A stretch of DNA of 64,000 nucleotides from Paenarthrobacter aurescens TC1 (GCA_000014925.1 CP000474.1:868001-932000), one strand, 5' to 3'. Counted from the stretch's first letter, positions 34,309 through 42,828 are shown. Numbers and translations are program-made. The notes: generated from the letters alone by a model not told the origin.

Positions 34309-35538
34309 ATGACGTCAACAGCTACCGCCCTCCAGCTCGATTCCGAACAGACCACCAAGCTCCACAACCTGTACCGGCACCTTCACGCACATCCGGAACT
34401 CTCCATGCAGGAGTTCGCCACAGCCAGCTTGATCGAGAAGCAACTGGACGGCTTGGGAATCGAGCACTTCCGCTGCGGCGGCACCGGAGTGGTGGGAATT
34501 CTGCGTAACGGCGACGGACCCGTGGTGGCCTTCCGCGCCGATTCCGATGGTCTGCCCATCGAGGAAGCTACCGGCTTGGACTACGCCAGCACGGATACAG
34601 GCACACTGCCGGACGGCACGGTAGTTCCGGTCATGCACGGCTGTGGCCATGACACCCATGTGGCCAGCCTGCTGGGTGCCGCCGAGGTGCTCGCCGGCAG
34701 CCTGGACGCTTGGTCGGGGACGCTGGTGTTGATCTTCCAACCCGGTGAAGAGACTGCGGCCGGCGCGCTCGCCATGCTCGACGACGGACTCTGGGATAGA
34801 GCACCGCGGCCGGAAGTGGTCTTCGGGCAGCACGTCATGCCCCGGCCGGTGGGAACGGTTGCGATTTCCAGCGGACCGGTAGCCGCCATGGCAGACTCGC
34901 TCAGGGTCACGGTGCACGGCCAACAGTCGCACGGCTCCCAGCCACAGGATTCCATCGACCCCATCGTGATGGCCGCGCACATGGTCACGCGGCTGCAGGG
35001 GATTGTGTCCCGCGAGCTGGACCCGCGGAAGTCCGCTGTCGTGACGGTGGGGACATTCCATGCCGGCCTCAAGGAAAACATCATCCCGGCCTCCGCCGAG
35101 TTCACCCTCAATATCCGCACGTTCGATCAGGACGTCCGCGGCCAGGTCCTCGCCGCCGTCCGCCGCATCATCGAGGCAGAGGCCGTCGCGTCCGGGGCGC
35201 CGAAGCCGACCATCGAGGAAATGTACCGCTTCCCGCAATGCTTCAACGATCCCGACGCCGTTCCGTCCGTTATCGGGGCACTGCGGCTTGCGTTGGGGGA
35301 TGAGGCAGTCGAAATCACCCCACCGATGATGGGCAGCGAGGACTTCGGGCACCTGGGTACCGCCATCGGAGCGCCGTCAGTGTTCTGGATGTTCGGCGGC
35401 ACGCCCGCGGCCGGACACGAAGGACCTGGTCCCACTCCGGTTAACCATTCGCCGTTCTTCGCTCCCGAGCTGGAAGGGTCGCTGGCCGGGGGAGTCTCTG
35501 CCGCCGTCGCCGTCCTCCTTTCCCGGCTGGGCAACTGA
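34309..35538 (+). CDS. M20-family amidohydrolase (aminoacylase/HipO-AbgB-like)
   Basis: A 409-residue metal-dependent hydrolase that releases amino acids from N-acyl or aryl conjugates. The metal and catalytic motifs are RADSDGLPIEE (about 76), HGCGHDTHVASLLG (about 107, the Cys/His metal site), PGEETAAGA (about 144, catalytic Glu) and HGQQSHGSQP in the lid. C-terminal GSEDFGHL carries the last ligand region. ATG 34309 lies after AGGAAGACAGGACCC. It is the last gene of the DUF5058 operon, so imported conjugates are probably split here. Confidence 0.9.
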   Translation: MTSTATALQLDSEQTTKLHNLYRHLHAHPELSMQEFATASLIEKQLDGLGIEHFRCGGTGVVGILRNGDGPVVAFRADSDGLPIEEATGLDYASTDTGTLPDGTVVPVMHGCGHDTHVASLLGAAEVLAGSLDAWSGTLVLIFQPGEETAAGALAMLDDGLWDRAPRPEVVFGQHVMPRPVGTVAISSGPVAAMADSLRVTVHGQQSHGSQPQDSIDPIVMAAHMVTRLQGIVSRELDPRKSAVVTVGTFHAGLKENIIPASAEFTLNIRTFDQDVRGQVLAAVRRIIEAEAVASGAPKPTIEEMYRFPQCFNDPDAVPSVIGALRLALGDEAVEITPPMMGSEDFGHLGTAIGAPSVFWMFGGTPAAGHEGPGPTPVNHSPFFAPELEGSLAGGVSAAVAVLLSRLGN

Positions 35539-35572
35539 CGCCCTTGATCCGGGTCCAAGTATCCAGGCCCGC

Positions 35573-35703
35573 ATGTGGATTGCCGTCACCGCTTTCCTAC
35601 AAGACGGCCACGATGTCCCGTTTCTCATCTGCGGCTGCGATGCGTGTGACCAGACCGCTGAGAGCGAAGCGTCCCGCTTGGAGATGTTGGTCCTTGGCTG
35701 CCA
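35573..35703 (+). pseudogene. C-terminal remnant resembling DUF6226
   Basis: A frame starting at 35573 encodes VTAFLQDGHDVPFLICGCDACDQT followed by a helix ESEASRLEMLVLG. The CGCDACD motif plus the ending helix match the C-terminus of DUF6226-type actinobacterial proteins as I remember them. No N-terminal two thirds are present, and the frame runs on into the next gene without a stop. I read it as a gene fragment left between the M20 operon and the DUF3592 gene. Confidence 0.45.
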
Positions 35704-35764
35704 AGTAAGATGCGGAGTACCCGCGGCTGATGTGATCGTGAGGACTTGGCGTGGGGGAACACTT

Positions 35765-36196
35765 GTGAAAATCGTGCTTTACGTAGTTTGGGCTCTCTTT
35801 GTCGTCGCCGTCGTATGGGCGCTTTGCCGCACCATCAAAGACATGAGGCGGCGAGAAACGTTGATGGCGGATTGGCCTAAAGTCCTCGCGACCGTGACAG
35901 GCAGCCGGCACGGCTGGACCACCGGCGTGGGCAACTCCAGCCGCAACCGCCGTTTCTGGCCGTACTACCAATTCAGCGACGCCCGCGGCGATGTTTTCCG
36001 CGGAGAGTCGGACATCTCCACGGCGGTCGAAACTGAACCAGGGTCGCCGCTGGCTGTGGCCTATAACCCGGCAGATCCCAGTGAGTCCTATCAAATGGTG
36101 ACGCAGTCCAAAGTGGTGGGTGGCTGTTTGATTCCCGCTTTCGCCTTCTTTGCTGCGGGTTCATTGTGGTTTATCGGGATCTTCCCCGTGGGCTGA
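35765..36196 (+). CDS. DUF3592-like membrane protein
   Basis: A 143-residue protein starting at GTG 35765 (VKIVLYVVWALFVVAVV), with GGGGGA about eight bases upstream. It has an N-terminal membrane segment (about 3-22), a beta-rich middle (WPKVLATVTGSRHGW, RFWPYYQFSDARGDVFRGE, GSPLAVAYNPADPSE) typical of DUF3592, and a C-terminal membrane segment (about 118-138). No known biochemical role. The open frame upstream of this start belongs to a different gene remnant. Confidence 0.75.
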   Translation: MKIVLYVVWALFVVAVVWALCRTIKDMRRRETLMADWPKVLATVTGSRHGWTTGVGNSSRNRRFWPYYQFSDARGDVFRGESDISTAVETEPGSPLAVAYNPADPSESYQMVTQSKVVGGCLIPAFAFFAAGSLWFIGIFPVG

Positions 36197-36225
36197 TAGC
36201 GTGCAAGACAAAACCCCGCATCACA

Positions 36226-36453
36226 TCACATGCCTACGGATTCGTCCAGCTCCCGTGTCACGCCGAAGGGCACCAACGGACTGACAGCCACAGTAAATGC
36301 CTGATGGCTCTCCCGTGTCACCAAGATCCCCATGCGGAGTTCTGTGGCCACGTCGCGCAATGATGCGACGGCTGCCTGAAGTCGGTCGTCACGTTCCTCA
36401 CGACTATCGGCGATTACACTCACTGAATTTCGCTTCCCATGTGCTTCTTGCAT
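36226..36453 (-). CDS. Small hypothetical protein
   Basis: A 75-residue soluble protein: an N-terminal helix rich in charged residues (SREERDDRLQAAVASLRDVATEL) and then strand-like MGILVTRESHQAFTVAVSP. The composition looks like a real protein, not a shadow, and no gene lies opposite. The ribosome site is not convincing. No family recognised. Confidence 0.45.
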   Translation of the reverse strand: MQEAHGKRNSVSVIADSREERDDRLQAAVASLRDVATELRMGILVTRESHQAFTVAVSPLVPFGVTRELDESVGM

Positions 36454-36529
36454 GCTGGGGTCTTTCTTGTCGGAAGGTTATGTGGCAGGCCCTGCTTCAA
36501 TGGTGAGCGCCGAACCGCGCTGGCGAATT

Positions 36530-36763
36530 TCAGGTCAGGTATCTAAAAACTCCCCACCCTGGGGTGCAGACGACGCAACCTGGTCGGTGGCGTGCCCCGA
36601 ACGTAGGTCTCCGCCTGGCCGAAGAGGACTGAAATGATGCCGGGGCGCCGCATCCGAGACAAATCAACGAGGGTCGCAGATTCTGTTGTAACTCCGGTTC
36701 CTGACGGTCAAACTCCTCAGCTTCCCACTCTCTGCCGTCCCGTTCGCTCTTTGCCCATCTCAT
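36530..36763 (-). pseudogene. Truncated Cys/His-rich protein remnant
   Basis: This frame encodes WEAEEFDRQEPELQQNLRPSLICLGCGAPASF and then FGARHRPGCVV. The pattern CxxC ... HxxGC looks like a zinc-binding module found near the N-terminus of larger hypothetical proteins. After the last cysteine the frame ends with unrelated-looking residues and a stop, so the rest is missing. An earlier in-frame ATG at 36811 is possible. The whole 36197-36844 stretch otherwise shows no intact gene. Confidence 0.4.
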
Positions 36764-36844
36764 CGCATCAGATCGGACGTGACTGCGGCCCATGGTCGCC
36801 CGGCAGCGCATCCACGGACCGCAGTCGTGCCACTATCGGACTTC

Positions 36845-38338
36845 CTAAGCCTCAGCCGGAACGGCGATGCCGACGTACTGGGTGGAAAGGTATTCTTCAA
36901 TGCCCTCGAGTCCACCTTCGCGGCCGAGCCCGGATTGTTTCACTCCGCCAAAGGGTGCTGCTGCGTTGGAGATGATGCCTGCATTCAAGCCCAGCATTCC
37001 GGTATCAAGCTTCTCGCTCACCCTCAGCCCACGGTTCAGGTCCCTGGTGAAAACGTAGGCAGCAAGCCCGTACTCCGTGTTGTTGGCCAGCCGGACCGCT
37101 TCTTCCTCCGTTGAGAAAATCACGATAGGCGCGATAGGGCCGAATATTTCCTCGGAAAGAATGGGCGATCCTTCGGTGACTCCCGTGAGAATAGTTGGCG
37201 GGTAGAAGTAACCTGGCCCATCAACGGGGGTCCCACCCGTTATTACAGTGGCGCCGGCGGTTACCGCGTCCGTCACCAGTGAGTGAATTTTGTCCCTGCT
37301 CTTGGCATCGATCATGGGTCCGATCTGCGAGTCGGGCTCCGTACCTCGTGCGGTATTCAGCGAGGCCATGCGTGCGGCAAACTTCTCCGTGAACTCGTCA
37401 GCAATTGAGTCCTGGACGATGAACCTGTTCGCTGCGGTGCAGGCTTCGCCCATGTTGCGCAGCTTCGCAAGCATGGCGCCGTCTACCGCGGCATCAATAT
37501 CCGCATCGCCGAAGACAACGAACGGCGCATTTCCACCCAATTCCATGGAGGTGCGCAGCACTGTCTCCGAGGCATCGGAAAGCAAACGCCTGCCGACTTC
37601 GGTTGAGCCGGTGAAGGAGAGTTTCCGCAACCTGGAGTCTTTGATCAGTGGCCCGGTGGTGGCGCCAGCCCTCGTGGATGGGACCACGTTGAGAACCCCG
37701 GCGGGAAGGCCGGCCTCCTGCAGGACCTGAGCGAATAGCTGGGACGTAAGGGGAGTCAATCTGGCGGGCTTGAGCACCATGGTGCACCCTGCGGCCACGG
37801 CGGGGGCGATCTTCCTCGTGGCCATCGCCAGCGGAAAATTCCACGGAGTAATCAGAAGGCAGGGACCCACCGGCTTCTTTTGAACCAGAAGCCGTGACTT
37901 CCCATCGGGAGACACCGAATAACGGCCCCATGTCCGGACTGCCTCTTCTGAAAACCAGCGCAAGAACTCGGCCCCATAGGCGACTTCGCCCTTGGCTTCG
38001 GCCAGCGGTTTGCCCATCTCGAGCGTCATCAGCAAGGCAAAGTCGTCGGCTCGCTCTGTGACCAGCTCGAACGCGCGGCGCAGGATTTCACCGCGTTCCC
38101 TCGGTGCCACGGCCCCCCATGTCTCCTGGGCGGCAGCGGCTGCATCGAGGGCGGCCAAGCTGTCTTCGGCGGCAGCGTCAGCGATGCTTACCAAGACCTT
38201 GCCAGTGGCGGGATCTTCAACGTCGAATGTCGCTCCGGAGGCGGCCTGACGCCATTCGCCGCCAATCAGAAGGCCGGTGGGTACTGAGGCGAGCAGCTCG
38301 CTCTCACGCAGCTCGCTCTCACTCAGGGCAAAAGTCAT
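36845..38338 (-). CDS. gabD: NAD(P)-dependent succinate-semialdehyde dehydrogenase family
   Basis: A 497-residue aldehyde dehydrogenase that oxidises a semialdehyde to its acid. Catalytic Cys300 lies in GEACTAANRF, Glu266 in SMELGGN and Asn167 in TPWNFP. Closest in pattern to succinate-semialdehyde dehydrogenase (LVQKKPVGPCLLITPWNFP), though related sugar-derived aldehydes are possible. ATG 38338 follows GCAAGGAGAACAAG; the upstream frame is intergenic. A TGGACA-N3-TGTCTG palindrome 46 bases upstream is shared with the transketolase operon, so the two are probably co-regulated. Confidence 0.88.
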   Translation of the reverse strand: MTFALSESELRESELLASVPTGLLIGGEWRQAASGATFDVEDPATGKVLVSIADAAAEDSLAALDAAAAAQETWGAVAPRERGEILRRAFELVTERADDFALLMTLEMGKPLAEAKGEVAYGAEFLRWFSEEAVRTWGRYSVSPDGKSRLLVQKKPVGPCLLITPWNFPLAMATRKIAPAVAAGCTMVLKPARLTPLTSQLFAQVLQEAGLPAGVLNVVPSTRAGATTGPLIKDSRLRKLSFTGSTEVGRRLLSDASETVLRTSMELGGNAPFVVFGDADIDAAVDGAMLAKLRNMGEACTAANRFIVQDSIADEFTEKFAARMASLNTARGTEPDSQIGPMIDAKSRDKIHSLVTDAVTAGATVITGGTPVDGPGYFYPPTILTGVTEGSPILSEEIFGPIAPIVIFSTEEEAVRLANNTEYGLAAYVFTRDLNRGLRVSEKLDTGMLGLNAGIISNAAAPFGGVKQSGLGREGGLEGIEEYLSTQYVGIAVPAEA

Positions 38339-38383
38339 CTTGTTCTCCTTGCTATGTGATGTGATCCCGATTCTATCGTTTGG

Positions 38384-38398
38384 TGGACAACATGTCTG
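38384..38398. promoter_or_regulatory. 6-3-6 palindrome before gabD (IclR-type operator, site 1)
   Basis: TGGACA-ACA-TGTCTG. On the minus strand it reads CAGACA-TGT-TGTCCA. The same motif recurs at 38714-38728 and 55122-55136. The spacing and length resemble IclR-family operators, and a broken IclR gene lies 29 bases away. Confidence 0.6.
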
Positions 38399-38426
38399 CA
38401 GTGTGGGAAAAATAGTTTCCTGCAAT

Positions 38427-38716
38427 ATGACTGAGAATGCGGAGGCTTCCGTCGGAGGGAAGGTCCGATGACCAAGTCGGCTGCTGTTCTTAGAGCACTC
38501 GCCGAGCACTCGCCGCTTCGGGTGAGCACTGTCGGGCAGCCGCCTGAGGCGACGGGGGAGCCTATGAGTTCGCTATACAGGTTGCTTTCTTCGCTGGACG
38601 AAATTGGCGGGGTGGAACAAGGCACCCCACGAGGCAAGTTCCGGTTAGGCCTGGCATCCACCAGCAGGGCTGTGCTCGTGCTCGCACCCCCTCCATTCAG
38701 AATTCTCATGCCATAG
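38427..38716 (+). pseudogene. Truncated and frameshifted IclR-family regulator
   Basis: The 38468 frame (82 codons) encodes an IclR winged helix: AAVLRALAEHSPLRVSTV, MSSLYRLLSSLDEIGGVEQGTPRGKFRLGLA. It then ends in unrelated ASTSRAVLVLAPPPF and stops. The whole effector domain of about 170 residues is gone. An ATG at 38427 in another frame gives MTENAEASVGGKVR and ends in TGA overlapping the 38468 ATG, which suggests that the original N-terminus was shifted out of frame. It lies divergent to gabD and just before the transketolase operon, where an IclR regulator would belong. Confidence 0.7.
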
Positions 38717-38735
38717 ACAAGATGTCCACTTGACG
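38714..38735 (+). promoter_or_regulatory. 6-3-6 palindrome plus -35 before the transketolase operon (site 2)
   Basis: TAGACA-AGA-TGTCCA (38714-38728) is followed one base later by a -35-like TTGACG (38730-38735). No canonical -10 stands out at 17 bases. The motif shares AGACA-N3-TGTCCA with site 1 before gabD, read on the minus strand. Contact with the -35 region suits an IclR-type regulator. Confidence 0.6.
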
Positions 38736-38773
38736 GTAAATTGAATTCATACTTCGTTGAAAGAGGTTTATCC

Positions 38774-39661
38774 ATGAACACGAAAACTGAGGTCCTCACG
38801 GACCTTGAATTGAGCGGCATCATCCAGGAAGCCCGGTGGCGGGTCATAGACACCGTTGCATCCAGCCGAGCCGGCCACATCGGTGGACCCTTGTCCGCCA
38901 TGGACGTGCTTGTCTCCCTCTACTTCAGGCATCTGCGAATAGATCCACACAACCCCCAAGACCCGGACCGGGACCGATTCATCCTGTCGAAAGGCCACTG
39001 CGCCATCGGCCTCTACACCGTGCTTGCCCTGCGCGGGTACTTTCCGGTGGACGAGCTGGCCAGCTTTGATCACGGAAACTCCAGGCTTCAAGGCCACCCG
39101 GACATGCTCTTGACCCCCGGAGTGGATGCGTCCACCGGATCATTGGGCCAAGGTCTCTCCAGCGGTGCGGGTATGGCTCTCGGAGCTAAAAAGCTGGGAA
39201 AGGACTTCCATACCTGGGTCATGCTGGGCGACGGCGAGATCGAAGAAGGCATGGTGTGGGAGACGGTCCTCTCCGCGCCAAGGTTCGGGCTGGACAATCT
39301 CACCGCGATCGTGGACGTCAACGGACTCCAGCAATATGGCTGGCCAGCTGGTCCGGGGGACCGGTTCGACCGCAGCGAACCCGTGGGGCACGTGGACCTG
39401 GAGGCCGTGTTCACCGGCTTTGGATGGAACACGATCAGCATCAATGGGCACGACCTGAAAGAGATTTCCGACGCCCTCACTTTTGCGCAGTCGTTCCGCG
39501 GAGTCTCTGGCAAACCGACAGCGATAATTTCGAACACCACCAAAGGGTTCGGCGTCTCATTTACCCAAGGAACCTACAAGTGGCACAACGGTATAGCCAC
39601 TGAAGAACAACTGCGGATCGCCCGCGAAGAACTCGGTCAGAACATGGAGGCAGCCAAGTGA
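38774..39661 (+). CDS. Transketolase-like protein, N-terminal (TPP-binding) subunit
   Basis: A 295-residue subunit of a split transketolase. It binds the thiamine pyrophosphate diphosphate and metal: GHIGGPLSAMDVLVSLYF (about 34-51), SKGHCAIGLY and the GDGEIEEGMVWE...DVNGLQQ motif (about 157-190). Single-chain transketolase is about 650-700 residues; here the C-terminal half is the next gene. ATG 38774 follows AAGAGGTTTATCC. Split forms often act on special ketose phosphates in catabolic operons. First gene of a three-gene operon with a PfkB kinase. Confidence 0.9.
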   Translation: MNTKTEVLTDLELSGIIQEARWRVIDTVASSRAGHIGGPLSAMDVLVSLYFRHLRIDPHNPQDPDRDRFILSKGHCAIGLYTVLALRGYFPVDELASFDHGNSRLQGHPDMLLTPGVDASTGSLGQGLSSGAGMALGAKKLGKDFHTWVMLGDGEIEEGMVWETVLSAPRFGLDNLTAIVDVNGLQQYGWPAGPGDRFDRSEPVGHVDLEAVFTGFGWNTISINGHDLKEISDALTFAQSFRGVSGKPTAIISNTTKGFGVSFTQGTYKWHNGIATEEQLRIAREELGQNMEAAK

Positions 39662-40599
39662 GCACCAAAGCGCAGCGTCAGGTTTGGGGTGAGACATTAT
39701 CTGAACTCTCGGATCTGGATGAGCGCATCCTCGTGTTGGATGGCGATCTTGCGACGTCAACCAGGGCAGATATCCTGGCTGAGTCCCACCCCGACAGGTT
39801 CATTCAAGTAGGTATTGCCGAGCAGAACATTGTTGGCATGGCTTTCGGCCTGAGCACCCTGGGATACCGACCTTGGTTGTCCTCGTTCGGCGTCTTTTTC
39901 ACCCACCGGGCCCTTGACCAAGTGAGAATGCTGGTTTCACAAACCAAGGCCCCGGTCCGTATTGCTGCGGCCTACTCCGGCTTGTTGAACGGTTCCAGCG
40001 GCAAAACACACCAAGACATCGAAGACTTTGCCATTATGCGAGCCATGCCCAACATGACCGTCATCGCTCCCGCAGACGCAGTGGAAGCTCGCGCAGCGAT
40101 CAAGTGGGTAGCGGAGCACGACGGACCCGTTTACATTCGCTTCGCGCGGGACGCCGTTCAGGCCGTCTTTGAAGAAGACTACGTCTTTACCCCGCAGAAG
40201 CCTGTGGTCCTGCGGGACGGCTCCGATCTCACTGTTGTTTCTACGGGGGTGCAAACCTCAAGGGTCGCGGAAGCCTTGGATTCCCTTGAGTTGGAAGGCA
40301 TTCGGGCGAAGCACGTCCACGTCCCGATGTTGAAGCCCCTGGATGAGCAAGAGTTGCTGCATGAACTCCGCGGAGCACAGCTGATTGTCACGGTGGAAGA
40401 GCACAGCGTGCTGGGTGGACTTGGCGGACTCGTTTGCGAGCTTACTGCCGGCTCACAAGAACCCGCGCACGTGTCCCGGATCGGACTCGCGGATAGGTGG
40501 TCCGAGTCTGCACCCAACGATTTCCTTTTGGATAAGTACGGGTTGTCTCCGGCCAAGGTGGCCCAGCAGATCAAGGCCAGCCTGAACACGCGGAAGTGA
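39658..40599 (+). CDS. Transketolase-like protein, C-terminal subunit
   Basis: A 313-residue partner with the pyrimidine-binding domain (DGDLATSTRADILAESHPDRFIQVGIAEQNIVGMAFGLS, Glu in AEQN for TPP activation) and the C-terminal transketolase domain (VVSTGVQTSRVAEAL; VTVEEHSVLGGLGGLVCEL). The GTG start overlaps the stop of the N-terminal subunit (GTGA), so the two chains are translationally coupled, as for an equimolar complex. Confidence 0.9.
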   Translation: MSTKAQRQVWGETLSELSDLDERILVLDGDLATSTRADILAESHPDRFIQVGIAEQNIVGMAFGLSTLGYRPWLSSFGVFFTHRALDQVRMLVSQTKAPVRIAAAYSGLLNGSSGKTHQDIEDFAIMRAMPNMTVIAPADAVEARAAIKWVAEHDGPVYIRFARDAVQAVFEEDYVFTPQKPVVLRDGSDLTVVSTGVQTSRVAEALDSLELEGIRAKHVHVPMLKPLDEQELLHELRGAQLIVTVEEHSVLGGLGGLVCELTAGSQEPAHVSRIGLADRWSESAPNDFLLDKYGLSPAKVAQQIKASLNTRK

Positions 40600-41664
40600 A
40601 TGAAGGCCACCATGTCCAAGCCACTCCAGACCCTGAGCCCCCGTGGCACAGTGAATCAGGCCACGCCGGCATCTGCGTCGCGTATCGTCACCCTCACTCC
40701 CGCCCCGGCCATAGACAGGGTTTACTTCCTTGACCGAATGGTCGAGGGCCACGTCAACAGAGCCACCAGGGTGGAAACGTACCTCGCAGGCAAGGGCATC
40801 AATGTTGCTCGCGCCCTCAGCCTCGCCGGGAATGTTGCCACTGCCGTGGTACCCATCAACGCCGAGGACCTCGAACTGGCCGAGGGGAGCGAAAGCGTTC
40901 GCAAGAAGGTCTTCAAAACCGTGGAGGTCACTGCACCCACACGGGTGAACGCCATTATTGTGGACACAGACGGTGCCACCACGAACTTCAATGAGAGTGC
41001 GGCACCGCTGTCCACCGCAAAGTGGCAGCAACTCTGCGCGGCAACGCTTCATGAAGTCGAACGGGTCAAGGCGGATTGGCTCGTCCTCGGAGGATCGCTC
41101 CCGGCGGACATCTCCACCGGCCGCGAAGTCGATCCCGGGAATCTGTTCAGGGCGGCACGACGGGCTGGTGCCTCAACCTGCCTGGACACCTCAGGCGACG
41201 CTCTCAAGGCCTGGGCATCCCCAGCAAATCCGGTGGACCTCGTGAAACCAAACAAAGAGGAACTCGCTGATATCACCGGTACCCAGTTGAGGACCATGCG
41301 GGATGTTGTCTACGCCGCAAACCTGCTCCGGAAAAGGGGAGTTCGGACAGTCTTGGCCAGCTTGGGCAGTGACGGACTCGTTGAGGTGAACGAGCACGAG
41401 GTTCTCTGGGCACGGGGACCCTCCGCCAAAGTCCTCAACACCACCGGGGCGGGTGACGCTGCCTTGGCTGGATATCTCAGCGCGCTGCCTCACGCCTCAG
41501 CTGCCCCCTACACACGTGAGGTGGTTCGTGAGGCACTTGCCCGAGCGGTTGCCTGGGGTGCGCTCGCCGTCCAGGAACCCACCACCATCCTCCCAAGAGT
41601 CGTTTTCTTTCCAGAGGGCATCTCCGTTTCCGCACCTGACCCCGACTACCTGCTCTCCCGGTAA
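40600..41664 (+). CDS. PfkB-family sugar kinase (1-phosphofructokinase/tagatose-6-phosphate kinase-like)
   Basis: A 354-residue ribokinase-fold kinase. Substrate-binding start VTLTPAPAIDRVYFLDRMVEGHVNRATRVETYLAGKGINVARAL; the C-terminal PfkB signature NTTGAGDAALAGYL holds the catalytic Asp (about 288). The N-terminal pattern is that of phosphosugar kinases (FruK/LacC) more than ribokinase, so the substrate may be a ketose phosphate. The ATG at 40600 abuts the transketolase stop codon; an ATG at 40612 (MSKPLQTL), after AAGG, is an alternative. It supplies or removes phosphate around the transketolase step. Confidence 0.85.
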   Translation: MKATMSKPLQTLSPRGTVNQATPASASRIVTLTPAPAIDRVYFLDRMVEGHVNRATRVETYLAGKGINVARALSLAGNVATAVVPINAEDLELAEGSESVRKKVFKTVEVTAPTRVNAIIVDTDGATTNFNESAAPLSTAKWQQLCAATLHEVERVKADWLVLGGSLPADISTGREVDPGNLFRAARRAGASTCLDTSGDALKAWASPANPVDLVKPNKEELADITGTQLRTMRDVVYAANLLRKRGVRTVLASLGSDGLVEVNEHEVLWARGPSAKVLNTTGAGDAALAGYLSALPHASAAPYTREVVREALARAVAWGALAVQEPTTILPRVVFFPEGISVSAPDPDYLLSR

Positions 41665-41692
41665 GCCCGCTGTGACTTGCCGGCCACAAACC

Positions 41693-41736
41693 GCCAGGGC
41701 CCGAGCCTCGCAACCACGGGCCCTGGCTTCCCTTTT
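41693..41736 (+). terminator. Terminator of the transketolase-pfkB operon
   Basis: GCCAGGGCCCG (41693-41703) pairs with CGGGCCCTGGC (41717-41727). A pyrimidine-rich TTCCCTTTTG tail follows. It lies between the kinase and the convergent PRISE-type gene. Confidence 0.8.
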
Positions 41737-41751
41737 GCCAATGAATAGCGG

Positions 41752-42828
41752 CTAGGGGATGTAGCGGTTGCTGCGCAGGAAGCCCAAGTGGTTCAGGAGG
41801 CTCTGGTGGGTGTCTATGCAGTCGTGGAAGCCGGCCTGCCGGATCTTGATGGTGCTTTGAACCATGTCAAAGTCGGATGCCAGCCAGCCCTCGACAAATG
41901 GCCACGAGGCAATGGTCTCCCAAGAGCTTGGAAGGAGTCCGTGCGAGCTGACCATGGTTTGCCAGAGGTCATCCTTATCGCCCATGTGCTCAACCAGCGG
42001 CAGCGGCTGGGGCTCCGCCGTCGGCATATCGAAGAAGCCCGCCAGGTCCGCCCAAAGCTGGCTCCAACGGAAATTATCGCCGTTTGTGACATTAAAGATC
42101 TCTGCATGTGCGCTGTCAGCGGTCAGCGCCCACGAAATGGCGCGTGCCAGCAGCGCCGAGTCTGTGGCTTGATGCAGGGCGTTCCACGTTCCCGGGAGGC
42201 CAGGGAATCGTAACGGCACGCCCTGTTCCTTGCTGACTGCGGCGAAAACGGCCAATCCGTTAACGATGTTCATGGGAGATCCCGCGCTGAAGCCGAACAC
42301 TCCATCGGGGCGCAGGACTGTCCAGGAGAAATGCCGGTCGATAGCGCGCTGTTTCAGGGCGTCTTCCTGGTTGTTGTAGAAAATGGGTCCGAGGAAGCGC
42401 GGATCCGATTCCTTCGCGGGTGTCTTGTAGTGGCCGAGGTGTTCGCCATAGGACTTTCCGCCTCCCACCATGACCACTCTCGTGAGGATGGCACCCAGGG
42501 ACTGTAGGGCATCCAGTGTGTTCACCAGCATGGCGGTGTTCGGTGCCACGGCTGTCCGCATCGGCATGTCCAGGTAGGCGGCGTAGACCACGTGCGTGAC
42601 TGCCGTCAGGGATGCGAAACGCTCCTTCACTGACTCCGGATCGAGGAGGTCTACGCTTACGTGCCGGACGTTGCTCCGTTCTTTCAATTCCGCCAAGGGT
42701 CCACGCCTGGCAACTGTCACCACATCCCACCCTGCGTCCGCGAGGTGCAAAGCCGCGGCCCGCCCTATGACTCCGTGCGCTCCAACCACCATGACCTGGC
42801 CTTGGCTCACGTTCCGAACTTCTTCCAT
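41752..42828 (-). CDS. SDR of the PRISE type (progesterone 5-beta-reductase/iridoid synthase-like)
   Basis: A 358-residue extended short-chain reductase. The N-terminal NAD(P) motif is VMVVGAHGVIGRAAALHLADAGWDV (about 12-36) and the next strand VVTVARRG. The region VVMVGGGKSYGEHLGHYKTPAKESDPRF with FYNNQEDAL matches the PRISE pattern (KxYG, and FYY-like motif here FYNNQED). Family members reduce enones or act on aldehydes. ATG 42828 (MEEVRNVSQG) is chosen because homology begins about ten residues later; the ribosome site is poor. Last gene of the minus-strand SDR set. Confidence 0.8.
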   Translation of the reverse strand: MEEVRNVSQGQVMVVGAHGVIGRAAALHLADAGWDVVTVARRGPLAELKERSNVRHVSVDLLDPESVKERFASLTAVTHVVYAAYLDMPMRTAVAPNTAMLVNTLDALQSLGAILTRVVMVGGGKSYGEHLGHYKTPAKESDPRFLGPIFYNNQEDALKQRAIDRHFSWTVLRPDGVFGFSAGSPMNIVNGLAVFAAVSKEQGVPLRFPGLPGTWNALHQATDSALLARAISWALTADSAHAEIFNVTNGDNFRWSQLWADLAGFFDMPTAEPQPLPLVEHMGDKDDLWQTMVSSHGLLPSSWETIASWPFVEGWLASDFDMVQSTIKIRQAGFHDCIDTHQSLLNHLGFLRSNRYIP

